This document shows positions 44,170 through 58,000 of a stretch of DNA of 64,000 nucleotides, piece by piece. Origin of the DNA: Cyanoderma ruficeps (Eukaryota > Chordata > Aves > Passeriformes > Timaliidae). The notes beneath the pieces are model-generated. The model did not search any database. It was not told the origin of the DNA and saw only the letters and a list, made by a program, of their open reading frames with translations. Location: NCBI GenBank assembly GCA_008694505.1, contig VZDJ01000056.1, positions 2,608,461-2,672,460 on the forward strand. Reading direction: 5' to 3'. Position 1 is the first letter of the stretch, and every line of letters begins with the position of its first letter. A program made the position numbers and the translations under genes.

Positions 44170-47100
44170 TTCTTGTTACCCATAGGTATTACTCAGTCTG
44201 CTTCATCTCTCCAGTTTACTCATGGCAACATCAAGAGTGCTCTATTCAGTTAAAGCTATTTTTAGTATTAAAAAGGGAGTCATCTTCCTGACCACTGAAA
44301 ACTCACGAAGATATCATGATGACTAATTATTCTTATTCAACTCGGCATGTTTAATTTAGCATAACTGCACCTTTGCTAAGAAACAAGATGCCTGTATTTA
44401 TGCTAAGCACTACAATTAGCTCCCTGTAGTTCACACCAGAGTATGAGGTAAAAGCTGTACTCAGTATTTCTCAGTTTCCCAGTTTGCAGTGATCACTTCA
44501 AGATACCTTGCAGCACCATTCAAGAATACTTACACTTGCAGTGCCCTGGTATAGGACACAGCCTTGTAATAGTTATTTTAGGTGCTTGAGTATGATGGAG
44601 GTGGCAGTAGGAAATCTGTCTGCTGGGATGTAGCAGCTCCAAATGTAGGAGACAAGAACATAATTTCTTCCATTTGGTTCTGCCTGGAACTGATACCTTA
44701 AAGTAAGTCACTGATCCTTCTACTCATGTTTTTGTAGCTCTTAAAATAAACCATCTTTCAAAACCACTCCGTTTTGCATAACCTTGGATACTATCAAATA
44801 TATTCAAAGCTGTGTCACTGCCCCCAAGGAAGATGAACAAAGCAACCGTTCCCTGCAGATAAATGCCTCTTGCTTAAGAGGAATTAGATATAGACACTTA
44901 TTCCTTAGGGCACAGCTGTACTGAAATTGATTTTATTAAGTGACTTAAAAATGATCATTTTGAAATGTTGTTCTGGTTTGTCAGGATATTTCCTCAGGAA
45001 ACGGTTTCATTCTTACCTTTTGCTGATCTGTATTATGATTTGTTCCCTTTGATTTCTTAGCCATTTGCTGCTGCAAATAGCAACAAACTTTCCTCTCTAA
45101 ACTCTTTCCAGAAAAGCTGAAGCTTTCTTGAGAAAGGATCTGAGAAGTCTAAACAATATTGTTTAGCAAAACAAAATATTCACCGAAAGTGTCCCAAAGA
45201 TCACCGTAAGAAATGGCCTCAAGCTTGGCAGTCTTAACAGAAAACTCAGGACGTAAAGAGGACTATGAAGTCTGAGCCTGGACACATTCATTTACAAAAA
45301 TAGGCTTTTAAAAAGCATAGTTATAGCCATAGGCTTTCACGAGACCTTTTCAAAGGAATTGTCTGATAAGGCAGGTGCATTTTGTGTACCTTGTCTCAAG
45401 AATTGCCAAACAAATATGTAAACTGCACATAGTTATTATGCAAATGTAATTTAATCCTCAGACATCTCAATACAAAACTCTCATAAGACAGCATTTAGAC
45501 CTTTTGGAAACCATGGGAGGCACCAAGGTCAGGGAAGACTCCTCTGACAACACCCTCAGACTGTGCACTTTACTCAGCCAGCCCTCGGTCACCTGGAGGA
45601 GCAGTGTCCTGCCACTGCCATGGAACAGACACACACAAATGTCACAGATCACCTTCTAAGAGCAGACTCTGCTTGTGGGTTGGGTAGCAGGGAAGGCATT
45701 TTAGCAGCACGAAAATAACAGAGTCATATTTCCTCCAAGGATCCTTGAGCAATTTACGAGCTTCCTCAAGAAGATTTATTTGTTAAGTACTGTTCTGAAA
45801 AGTTGATAAATGTTACATAAATGTCCTGATGCTGCTGTTATTAGGCCCAAAAAGGCAGATTATGGAACCATACTCAGTCTCCTTCAAAGTGCAAATACGG
45901 AGGGTTTTGTCTCCCCATCAGTGACTATGAGCTCACATGGTGCTTCCCCGGCTGTAGGCCTGCACACCTGCAAATTCTTGCTCATGGTATTGTTTCTTTG
46001 TGCAGGTCCTAATCTAAAAAACTCCCCTCAAAACCAACAGCAACAACTTTTTGAGCACTTTCATTTCTATTTCAGTCTTGACTTTTCTCCTTTTTCTCCC
46101 ACACACCAAACAAAGCACCCAGTTTCTTTTCCCCATCCATGTGTTCTCCACAGGCAGGAGAAAGGGATGTTGCTCATCCTTAGGCACTGCAGCCCTGTTC
46201 AGAGCATGTCACCCCCAGGCAGAGGGAGACAACCTGTATCCCTGCTCTGCAGCTGGGCTGCAGTGTGTCAGCCTGGTCATGTATTTAGTAGGTTTGCAGC
46301 TGCCTGTTACTCAGCTCCACAAGAGAGGCTCACTGGGACTGTGCCAAGCTCTCCTGAAAAAAAAAAAAAGGGAAAAGGTATTTATTTATAACTGGCTTGT
46401 GAGCTGGAAAAGTGGTTTCTATATTTAATAGAAAGTGTTGCCAGCAGATTAACCCTGGTATTAGGTTTGGGGACTTGTTTGATTCTATTTGAGCATTAGC
46501 TACTATACTTATCATATTTCCAGGTCCAATCCTCCACAGAGTGGAGTCCCATAGCAGAATTGTTTACTGCTTAGAGAGGGGATAGTTTATTCTCAACCTG
46601 CCAGAAGATCCAGACTTAGAATTGTATAGTCAAGTGGAAAGGAAGACAGTAATTTTAAAGGTTTTGCTGAATTCTTATTTTATGTTTAAAAAAGAGAATT
46701 AGTGCTTGAATACACTTGATGCTTTGTGCTGCAGCTATCGGTACTACCTGAGCCGCTGTCCTATGGCCCTGTAGTAAGATCACTTCTGCCTTTTGAGGCC
46801 AAATTCAAGGGCATGTTCCCACCTAAACAGCAAGTTTAGAAACACTGCCTAAGATCTTCTGGGGGGATGGCCACTTCAAAGTAAATTTGAGCATGCATTT
46901 CTCAGTAGCTCCATGCAGCGAGGCGATGCAGTAGCTGCAGTGCCCATGTGCAGAATGCAGCTGGGTGCAGGCAGACAGTGCCCTCACAGATGCTTCTGGA
47001 GCTGCCCTGCCAACACCTCACAGGTCTCTGCAATCAGTCTCCTGCCACCATAGCACAAAGGCAAAAGACACTGTGAGAGAAAGGCTGTCAAACATGAATG

Positions 47101-50100
47101 CAAACTGAAGGAAAAAGTTCCTTACGCAGAGAATCTCTGAGTTCCAGCCTGGGTAGATTACATCCTTCAAATTTGCATCATCATTTCTTCTTCAAAGGTA
47201 TGCAGTGCATGATCCCTCTACCCTGCCGTGAGCTGCTGTGCCAGGCTGTGAAAAAAGCACTGCTGTAACATTCAGTCCCAGACATGGGTACATTCCAGGA
47301 GCAGGCGACACTATTCCTGTGCGTTTCCTTCTACCCTGTCCAGCTGAGCTTGTTTTGAAACTGACTTTCTATTTGTGAGAGACTTTGGGGATACTTGGCT
47401 AAAACATGCACATAGATCTCCCTTTCCAACTTAACCTGCATTTCTCTTGTGATGCATTAAGGAAACTGAGACACAAGAAGCTCTAATTAACTCACACAAA
47501 GCTATGGACATATCTGTAGGAGACTCCAAGTAGAAAAAAGCTCTGTAACCTCTAGATGGTATCACTTTTTTCATTATTTTCTAACCTCTTGTTCTTCAGT
47601 CTCATCTCCCTAATAATGAGGAACATCTTTCCGGACTCAGACTCTAATCTGAAATGTTCATATACCCCACCATGCAAAGAGATCTCACCCTGATATGGCA
47701 AACCCAGATACTCTGTGAAAATAGCTTAGAATTCTGATTACATGCAAGTGTGTACATATGTAACATGACAACACCAGAGACAAACAGAATTCTAGAAAAT
47801 CTTGGTTTTTTCCTTTCATTTGCAGCCTAGACAAAGGGAAAAGGCTGCATGTTCTTGCTGCATGCCACCACTCATTTGGTGTAGGGAAATTCTCAGTTCC
47901 CAAATGCAAGAAGTGCATTCAGGTCAGAGAGGGGCCTGCAACCCATGGGTGTACAGTCCACGTGCTGTCCCCAAGTCTCATACCAGCATGCTGAGAGTAG
48001 CCATCACATGCCCTGGCTTTTCAAGAACCTGTACCTACAATATTACTCAATCCTCTACACACCCCTGGCCATAGGGAGAACCACCGCTTGCCTGTATCAG
48101 CAGTGAGAGGTTTATAGTAAATGCAGAGCCCTTCTGGTTCAGAAACAATGAGCAGCCATAGCACATGATATATGCTAAGTAGCTCTTCAATCTGTTTACC
48201 AAAAGCTTTGATATGCTTCTGAAGGATATTGGCAGTGCTGGGCACACAGCACAGCCCAGCTGTCGAAAAAGCAGCTTTGGAGGAGGCAAAGCAAAACTTA
48301 CATTTGAATGTGCTGCTACTTTGAGCAGCATTTTAGTCTCCTGTGTCTCAGTCTTCTCATGGATGCTACCAGGATAATTGCAGTTAACAACTGAGCACAG
48401 TCTGTGGTAAAGCTTTCTTAAACATTTGGGTGATGAAAGCTGCCGACAACATTTATGGATTTTCATTCCATTAGCAGTTAGCTTTTGCCACAAATAGGAC
48501 CCAAACCAGCTTTGATATCTTAAGACGAGATCTATTTATGTATCTGTGTGCTAAGCAAAAAAAACAGAGTCCTTGAAATGACAGACAAACAGGTTTCTCT
48601 GTGTGGAGAGCCAAGCTGCTAAGGAGAACCAATCTGCTGAGCACCATGTGTTTAATGTTCTCTTGTGCCTCAAGAGACAGACACTGGTGAATGGACACTG
48701 CCTTGCCCTGCCTGGAAGCTCTGACCTGGCAGCAAAGTGGTTTGGAGTAATGGGAGCCATAATAAGTACATGAGCCCTGAGCTTTCCATGTTTGTGGGGT
48801 GTGTGGAGCCTGTGGCAGCACTGTCAGTAGTACATTACATCCCATGACCCGCCCTGTAATGATAATAAGACTGAATGTACAGTGACATTAAGACCAGGGG
48901 CAAATGTTTTGCAGTGTGCACTCCGGGATGAAGGTAATCATTTAATGAGCTTTTGAAGAATTTGCACCCTTCCAGAAAACTCCGCCTGGGAATGAGCTTT
49001 AAAACAACTTCCTTCCCATCTATAACACCAGGGGACTATCACTCTAACTGAACAAATACCATGGCACAAGTACCAGAGAGAGTCTTGTGTACAGGTGCAA
49101 AAAGGATCATGCTGAAGCTCTCCTTCCTTTTCAAATTGCTATATAATCCAATATACTTCATTAACTTGAACTGGAAGAGCCCTCAAAGTCACTTACAGTT
49201 TTTCCAAGCAAAGTGACTTAAAAAAAGGTAAATGTTCCAAACTTCCATAAACAGAGCACTTCCTAAAACATCTCTTCAATACTATAGACAGTCACTATCT
49301 TCTCACTGTCAGAATCTAGTTACATCTGCGGATGTACTGCAACCTCCCTTCTCCTCCCTTGGCCACTTAAACATCCTTTGAGATTTTTTTTGCTTTATTT
49401 TGTTGTTTATTAATACATTAGTTTAATTACTTCTGTTGAAATGCCAACAAGCACACAGAAAGACATGGTAAATTGGGCTTCAGCTTAGGAGGAGGTTTCA
49501 GACTACAGAGATAATGAAGCATTAGGCCAGCATGCCTCCAATAATTGAGATCTTTACAGGCATAAATATCTACACACAGGTAGCTGCAGCAGAGGATAGA
49601 TGAGAAGGCTTTTAGTATTGCCTTCCCAATTCACAGTTTGTTAATTAGATGATAAACATCGACTACCCACTTTCTGAAAGTAATGAAATATAAGCAACTA
49701 GAGGTACATCCTTTGGTATTTATAAATTGCAGTTAAATGTGTTTCCTTCTCAGACATTCAGTTGAGTTGCTCTGGTTTACTGAGCTACTGCACGTCAGCT
49801 GAGCTACATAAATCTTTACTTTTCATAGATAAGGAGGAAAATGTAAGCTGTGAGCACTGTTAACCCAGATGAGTAATGCCTAAAGCCCCTGACTGCATGT
49901 CAAAATTGAAACAGGCTGGATCATACCCATTAAACATTAGGAAGGCTAGAGAGCCAGGGAGCAAATCATCAAATCCATCTTAAACACGTCTCTTCAGATG
50001 GGACCCAGTAAAAGTGCTCATTGTTCTCTGCTGGCTACAGAAGAAATCTGCCTTAAACGCTGAATTTTAAAGTAAACAGACAACATGAGTCTTGGAAGAA

Positions 50101-53100
50101 ATCTTCAGCACTAAACAAAGCCTAGTAACACTGCCCACCTCTCTGCTTGTACATGGATGTGCTGGTTTTGGTTAAACAAGGACAAGGAGGAAGGCTTTTT
50201 TTCAGACTGCAGTGAACACAAGATCCAAGTGGCTTCAGGGTTCATGCCTGCGGGCTGAGGTGCATTTCTTCTCATCTGGCTAACTACTCTTTTGGCAGAA
50301 CTGCTTATCTCAGCCCTGCAGCTATGCAGGGAGGTTTGCATTCACTGGAACACTGTGAGAGCCTCTCAAGGAAACCTGCCCAGCATTTTCCCATATTACA
50401 GCCTCAATCCTCAAAGTTCACACTAAGTGCCTCAGCTCCCTGCTGATGGCACTCAGCTCACTTGCACATGGCAATGGATTCTGTGCAAGAAGACACTGAA
50501 ATATGAGTGTTTAGCATTCCTTTCCTGATGTTGACAATGTGACCCTTTTAGAGCAAGGAAAAAGTCCATGATGAGATATACTGATATGGCTTGGTAGAGT
50601 TTCCTAGAGTAAAATATAGATCACTTACTCTTCCTTGTCACAGAGCTTGCCAGTATCTGCCCAATATCCTGCCCTGTCCCAGGCAGCAGAAAGTTCACTG
50701 TCTGCCTCTGTCTACTGACATCCTCTCGTCCATCTTCTCCACAAGTAGTATGGATACTCCTGTAACATGTTCATTTTTCAGGGTGTTACGTCTCCTTTAC
50801 CTATGCCCAAAGAAATTAATCCTCAGGCTCAAAACTTATCAGGAGATTAAAGCCTTTGGAAATGGAGAGCAAAGTTGTTAAGGGACGGACTAACGGGGTT
50901 CGGTGTTGCAGAGAGCAGGCTGGATGTCAGAGCCCTGTGCCGTGGTCACAGCCAGCATTGTCACACAGCAGGCACACAGCACACCCCAGGGCAGCAGCTG
51001 CTCCACAGCTGGTGCAGGGCTGGCTCTGGCTCCCTACACTCCCAAGCACAGCCACTCAGTGTGTTTTGGCACCGCGTGCAGCTGACAGTCACTCAAGTTT
51101 GGCCACAGTGCAAGTGCAAAAGGAGCAGAGGTGGTTGCAAGCAGTTCTTTTTTCTTTCCACCTCCAACCTCTGTGTATTGACACAAAGAATAAAATCGTC
51201 ACCTTAATCCAAGGCACTTCTTCAGACAGAGAAATGTGACCTGTCCCTAGGCAGGACAACGTTGCCAGATTAGATTGACTACAACCAGCCATAGACAGCA
51301 CTGGTTCTGGCAGAGGTCCTCATAACACATCCCCATTAAGGATTTCCACCATCACCCCATTCATTTCCCAACGAGTGAAAGCCTGCTGTCAGAGAGACAT
51401 TAATGGCTAAAGGGATAAATATCCTTCAGAGCATTAAATTCATTACATGCTTCCAAAAATGATGGGCTAATCTGCTAAACCATTTGCAATGAGAACATCC
51501 AATAATGAAGTTGTCTATCCCACAGGGATGCAAGATGGGGCACAAGATCATAACATTTTCCCCAACAGCTGAGAACAAGATACTTAAAAGAACACTTTTA
51601 ATAAGGTGGCTTCTACCTAAGTCCTTGGGAGAGGGTACAAACTGAGGAACACTGGCATATCCAGTTTAAGGTACGATCAAGTTGTAAATACAATCCTTGC
51701 TTGAAATTCACAAGCCAGCACTCCCGCCTCCAAATCTAGCCACTGGCAAAAACCCCACTGATTCAAGTGAGGCCAGAGACTGACCCCAAGTTAGTCACAG
51801 CTGGGGTTTTCTGCCATGATAAAAATTTGCTAAACTTGGAACTCAGTTGCAGGTCATCTTCCTAACACCACCCATGTTTGGGGTGGCTGGAGCTGGAGTT
51901 TCAGTTCTGGCCCTTGTCCATGGAACTGAAAGCCAGAATTATGATAATGACAACAAAAATATTCAACACTTCATCCTCAAAGGGTGGGGTGGCTGGTTCA
52001 GTCAGTGCTTAGCTAATCAATGGCACAATATGAACCATGCCATCGATTATTCATACAACATCTTTGCAAGCTACATATGAAAATATCCTGTGGGATTGAT
52101 AGGTATATTTACATTTATTTTTCTCTAGAGCTTCCCCTAATTCTAGATTCCCCAAACCATAGTAGCAGCAATAAATTTTTTTGAAGGGTGTTGTTATGCT
52201 CTAGAGGCAAGCTGGAGCAGAGGTGTGAATGGATACTCCTAAAGTGATCACTTTTTACTTTGCACGTGGCTTTGGGACCTGTTCCTGTGTGTCTTTTTAC
52301 CCTCCTGCTGAGGGTTTGGCTGGAAACATCCTCATCAGCTGCACTGCCTCCTTGATTGTTGGAGGCATTTCCTTGGTGACCAGAGAGTGGCACAGAGGAG
52401 TAATTGAATGTGAACTCTTTAAAGGGCTGGCACAATCCCAGTAAATGTGTGATCAAAAAAAGCCACTCTGCTAAGCAGCCTGAGAGGAAGGAGCACTTTG
52501 CAAAGCAACCAGACTGGGAACAGAGGCTCAGGTTTTTTAAGATGGAAACGTCTTGTCCAGACAATCACAGTAGATGCACAAAGAAGTACAGAATAAGTGT
52601 CTCAGAGTGCAAGAGATGCCTGGAGAAGATGCTTCCTTTCCTTCTTGGCTCAGGAAGGGGAAATTTGCTCAACCCACATCACACCACTTTTATGAAGGAG
52701 CTGATCTTGCTATGTGCTCAAGAGCTTTGGCTTTCACACTCATCAGTCACTGGAGGTCACCCAGTATTTTGCAGGAACATATTCCATAGCAGGGTCAGGC
52801 TCTAAAGTTTTTGTTGTCCAGTCTTTTCTTTGCTGTTAAACATGCACATATCTGTTTAAAAAAGGATCAATCTCACTCCAGGGCACAACACCCTTAGGAT
52901 TTTTCTCTGTGCAGAGAGCTGTGCTATGTGTTTACTCTTCAGTGCACTCCTGTGGATCACGTACACACTGTGGGCTGGAAAAAACTCTCACAGTGTTCCT
53001 TGCACTGTCTTCAGCTCAAGACCAACAGGTTCTTTTACTTGTATCAGTGTCCAGTTTAGATAACTTGAAATAATCTCCTGAATCTCAGCAAAATCTGGCT

Positions 53101-53415
53101 TAATCAATCTCATTTCCTTCCTTTCCATAGGCAGTTTCATTGATTTCTTGAGCTATAGTCAATCCATAGCAATCTCCTTCCTGAAACTCTGTTGGTTTTG
53201 CTTTGAAATTCTCCTCCTGGAAGGGTACAGCTTTAAATGATCATGTTGTGGCTGCCCCGTCAGCACTTTGGCTGGGGACAGATGGATGTCATGGCTTCAC
53301 GACAATTGCTACAATCAGGAAGATTTTCCAGGACTTTAAATTATGATCCTTCTTCTAAAATGTACCTTCATAGCTCCCATATAAATAGAGGACTTGCTGC
53401 AGGAATTTTTGGTTA
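44170..53415. other. Intergenic DNA upstream of SLC41A3, second part
   Basis: About 9 kb without a supported gene, RNA or clear repeat. A 13-base A run lies at about 46358. Open frames up to 193 codons (45810-46391) have no splice support, no family likeness and low-complexity ends. Confidence 0.5.
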
Positions 53416-53424
53416 TGATTGTTT

Positions 53425-53500
53425 GGCCTGTGTCATGGAGGTCAGAGGATTTGTTCATAATGGTCCCTTCTGGCCCCAACATCTATTAATACATGAATAA
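53425..53500 (+). mobile_element. Old CR1/L3-like LINE 3' end
   Basis: ggcctgtgtcatggaggtca is followed by a decayed linker, aatggtcccttctggcccc and atctattaata. This is the familiar 3' end of an old vertebrate CR1/L3 line (ggtcccttctggcctt...atctatgaatc) in + orientation. The upstream body may extend to about 53260 but is not recognisable. Confidence 0.65.
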
Positions 53501-53850
53501 TTTCATTTAGTCCTGTCATCATTGTGGCACTAGCTCTTTTCATAACAAAGCAAGGGGTCCATCATGTCTTGGAGAATGGAAGGAACAGAAAATTATAGCG
53601 GGAACACCATGAAATAGTGAAGGGGCTGTAACAGGCCTGATTTCTAGTACACCGCATTACCCAAAGGCAACTGGTGATTTTTTCCAGTACTGGATGAGGT
53701 GGATTTATGGAGCTCCAGTGTCAGTTTGTAGTTAATGCACCTTCCTGAAGAGCTGAGACCTTGCAGCACTGTGGGGTGGTTCTGTCTGTCTGACAGACCC
53801 GGAGGAAGTCTGCTGTGCCCACTGAGGCCTGCGCCTCAGGTGTTTGGGTG

Positions 53851-55011
53851 TGTTGGTTTTGCACGGCCTGGGTTTTGGTAGCAGGGGGGCCACAGAGGTG
53901 GCTTCTATGGGAAGCTTCTGGAAGCTTCCACCATGTCTGGCAGAGCCAGTCCCTGATGGCTCTGAAGATGGACAGGCTGCTGGGCAAAACTGACCCAATT
54001 AGAGAGGCTGGTAATGCCTCTGTGATAACAAATTTAAGAAGAAAACCAAAACAGTGTCATGTGCAGTGTTAATTCCAGCTAGAGAAGAGGAGGAGGTGAG
54101 AATGTGTGAGGGAAACAACACACTTGGAGACACCAAGGTCAGTGCAGAAGGAGAGGGAGGAGGTGATCCAGGCACTGGAGCTGAGATTCCTGGGCAGGCT
54201 GTGGTGAAGCAGCTGTGCCCCTGCAGCCCCTGGGGATCCACAGGGATCCAGAGATCCACCCACAGCCCACGGGGATCCACGGAGGATGCAGAGATCCACA
54301 AGGGATGCAGAGGTCCATGCACATCCCATGGGAATCCACGGGGGATGCAGAGATCCACCCACAGCCCCTGGGGAAGGTGCCCATGCCAGAGCAGGTGGAT
54401 GCCTGGGGAAGGCTGTGACCCTGGTGGAGAGAGGGGACCCTGATTCCAGGCTGGAGCAGCCTATCCTTGGAGGACTGCACCTCGTGGAAAGAGAAACCCA
54501 AGTCACAGCAGTTTTGGGAGGACTGTCTACCCATGGGGGGAATGCACGTTGCAGCAGGTAGACCTGCTGCTCGCAAGAGTGGACCCATGCTGGGGAAGTT
54601 CATGGAGAACTGTCACCAGTGGGAGGGACCCCATAGTCTCACAGGGGAAGAACTCCTCCCCTGGAGCAGTGGAAGAAAATCTCAATGATGAACTGACCCA
54701 AAAATCCCTGTGCCCTGTCTCCCTACATTGTTGGTGGGAAGGAGGGAGGGACTGGGGGGAGAAGGTGTTTTAAGGACTTTACTTTCCATTACCCTCCTCT
54801 GATTCTGTTAGTAATAAATTTCACTTTGCAACCTTAAATTGAGCCCGTTTCGACCTTGAAGTATTTTCTTCTGCTCCTTATCTCAATTCAGATCAATTCA
54901 GAACCCTTTGTTAACTATTTTTTTCATTTTCCCTCCTCTACCCAGCTGTGGCAGGGGAGGGTGAGCAAGTTTCATGGGTGACTGCTGTTGGGCCAGTGTC
55001 AAACCACGACA
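53851..55011 (+). mobile_element. Solo LTR of an avian endogenous retrovirus (ERVL-like)
   Basis: A 1161-bp unit starting TGTTGGTTTTGCAC and ending CAAACCACGACA, with TG...CA termini. It contains tctgtgataacaaatttaag, an internal tandem array of ggggatccacgg-type units, and a poly(A) signal AATAAA at 54813-54818. This is the layout of a long ERVL-family LTR I know from passerine genomes. No internal viral genes flank it, so it is a solo LTR left by recombination. A clear target-site duplication was not found, so the exact ends or family are uncertain. Confidence 0.8.
54225..54370. repeat. Tandem array inside the LTR
   Basis: Repeated ggggatccac, gcagagatccac and cacccacagccc units of about 35-50 bases within the LTR, giving open frames on both strands that are not genes. 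Such arrays are typical of this LTR family and vary in copy number. Confidence 0.7.
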
Positions 55012-58000
55012 ATAGGTCTTGTCAAATGTACCATAATTAACTCTCTGTGGGTTCAGTCATAAGTTCTTTTGATAAATCCCAAGGAACAGGAGCTCACAGG
55101 TGCTCAGCTTCACTGGATGCTGAGGCTCTGGGGGGCTCCTTATACCTGAATGTGGAAGTTTATCATGGATACATACTGAGTTTTTCCCTCTAGCACCAAT
55201 CAGCAAAATTCTCCCTAGCCTTGTATCTGGAAGCCCTTTTAACAGGGTGATTTAAGAAAGCGAAGTCATTCCTTGGGAGTGATTAATCCAGTCACTGCTC
55301 CACATTGAAAAGATGTCTTCCCTTATATTTTCTCATGGGCATGAAAATCTAGATTTGAAGATGGAGTCCTACACGGATGTTTCTAAACGCAGAAAGTCAT
55401 GCTGACCATCTCCACACCAGGAAAATCACCTGCCTGGGGAGCTCATTTAATCCTGGAAACCTCCTGGAGGGCTCCAAAACATTTTCAAATGTTGTGAAAT
55501 AATTAAAATCCTGAATACTTACTGTTTAGGTTGCAACATAACTCCAGCCCAGCTCTAGGAAAGTCATGCTTTGCCTGATCTATAGAGATATTTCAAAGAT
55601 GTTTCTCTGGAGGCTCAGACACTAAGAAGCATGAAACAAGACACTTGGAAATGGCAACTCAATTCCATCTTCATCAGTAACAGGGATTTAACTGCTAATG
55701 GCTAATAGCTGACTGTAATTACGTATTAAGTATAGTAAAGAACAAAGATGAGAAACATGAGAGCCTTCACATGCAAAATTATCCAAATTACACAGTCCTT
55801 TCTGTTTTCCAAAGAGCCACTCAGCAACCTCATGAAAAAGGGATCTCTGCATTTTATTGTTTCTACAGATATACCAGGAAAAGCAGCATGGTGTTCTCCG
55901 AAGTTCAGGGCTGCATCTGGAGCCTAATTTACCTTCTTGCAGCTGAATCAGCAGTCTGGGCCAATAGCTGGGACAACATGTCACATTGAACAGTAATAAA
56001 CCTGAAGTCTGATGGTAAAGTTGATTGACAAGAAGAAATTTCTTGTTCTATGGATATTACCAGAGTAAAAGCATCTCTCAGAAGAGAGATCCTCCTTCTG
56101 CTGACTCCAAAGAGCTTCTTGTGCCACTGAGACTAACCAATCTGTTTATTTCCTGATCTATTCACCACCTCTTCCCAAAGGTTGTTCTGGCAGGATGGCA
56201 CCTTTCTGTAGATGTGGGAGCACAGGCTGGATTTACCCCTTTTCTGCAGAGATTCAATGGCCTGACACCAACAAAGAGGGCTGTGGGTAGCACTAAATGT
56301 CACTGTGCAATTTGGGAATCTCTCCTCCGCAGGGACAGCAATAAGCTCTTGGCAGCTCTTCCACCACTGGTTCCCGAATAGCAAAATATAACATTAATCA
56401 GAGTATTTCCCATGACCACCACTGTGGCCCAAAGCATAGTGTCATCCACACTCTGTAGGGATAGTTAGGAAATAACCCAATTCATTGAAACACAGGCTGG
56501 ATCATAGGGTGGTAAGAAAGGAATTGGATGGGTTGTTCCCAAGTTCCCAGACTCCAGGGGAGTTTGGGAACTAGTTTGAGTGGTAGCACCAAAAAAGGGA
56601 AGCTCAGGATGTGGAGAGAAAGACAAGAACAAAGCCCATGACTGTGTCCAGTAAGTCTGCAACGGGAGGACTCTCATTAGTGCCACTGAAGGGAGAAGAA
56701 AGCCCCTGTGCACTCACACAAGTTTCTTCTCGTTGACATGATTTTCACAGACCATGGAGCTCCCTGGCTCCCTTCAGGGGGTGGCTCACATCAGGAAAGT
56801 CCTCACAGACTTGCCTGAGCCTGTATCAGCCATACTCCCTCTCTCCATCCTCCTTTCACACCCACTCCTCCCTTTGCTTTCCTACCACCTCTCTGCCACC
56901 CTTTTTTCAGCACCATCTGTCCAGAATAGATTTGTCTGTTTTTCCTCAAACCAAGTTCTTCTTGAGAAGCATGTACACAATTTGAGCGAGTCCAAAATCA
57001 AAAACCAGGTTAATGATAAAAAAACCCACATCTTTCTGACTGCTCCTCATTCAGAGTTCCCATCTGCCAAAAAGAGGATTGTTTCATCTGCTGGATATGC
57101 ACTTCATGTTTCTTCTGCTGGCTATGCCTTTTACTCCACAAGCCAGTTCTTTCTCAGGTGTCTTTCTCATGGGGTCTTCCATGCCAAATGACAAACTGCC
57201 ACCTGTGTGTGAGATAGTGGCAGCAGTTCCGAGAGAACAAGCTTGGAAACAGCAGGTTGGAAGGAAAAAAGCAGAAAAAGTTTTGAGATTGAAGGGGACT
57301 TATTTGAATGCATTCCCATCAAACTCCAAATGCCTTCAGTGATGAAGGGGGAAAAGAAAACCCAAAAAAGATAAATACTCTGCATGTCAGAAGTACAGCC
57401 AGTGAAAGTCAGCACTGCTCCACTGCCTTGTGGGTGACTTGAAACACAGACCCTCCCTCATCCCTTCCATGAGGAAAGTCCTACGAACTGCAGATCCACA
57501 GACACACAGGACACCTCTATCCTAAATGCAGAGCAAAAGAGATCCCAGCTGAAATAAATCAATGTTTAACTCCAGTGGTGCAGTGTAAATTTGCACCAAC
57601 TTTAAATTTGCATTAAGAAGTATATGTTGCATAAAGTAAATCTCAAGAAAGGGATTTTCAGAAACCAAAATCAAACCAAGTTACAGCCAGCTCTCAATTC
57701 CCTCAGCACCCTTTCTTAGGCAGCTTTCCAATTAGTGTCAATGAAAGTTTTGCAGGAGTAGTGACAAAGTAAAAATAGACTCAGAATTATCAGGATTTGA
57801 CCCAGAGTCTTTAATACACAGAAATAGCAGACTCACACACCAACACACAGAGAGAGGGCAAACCTCAGGAGTGATAATGAGCTTTGATTTTTCATCAGCC
57901 ACAAAAATATCAGCTATGCCACCAGTACATTCCACAATAGGGCAATATTTATATTTGATCCCTGCAGTGGTTTCACGCTTTACATAATCCAGCCATTCCC

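Noticed and set aside
50158..50345. tgtgctggttttggtt, resembling an LTR start
   Set aside because: Similarity ends after about 16 bases; nothing after it follows either LTR family.
54054..54603. Open frames of 129-154 codons on both strands
   Set aside because: Produced by the tandem array in the ERVL-like LTR.
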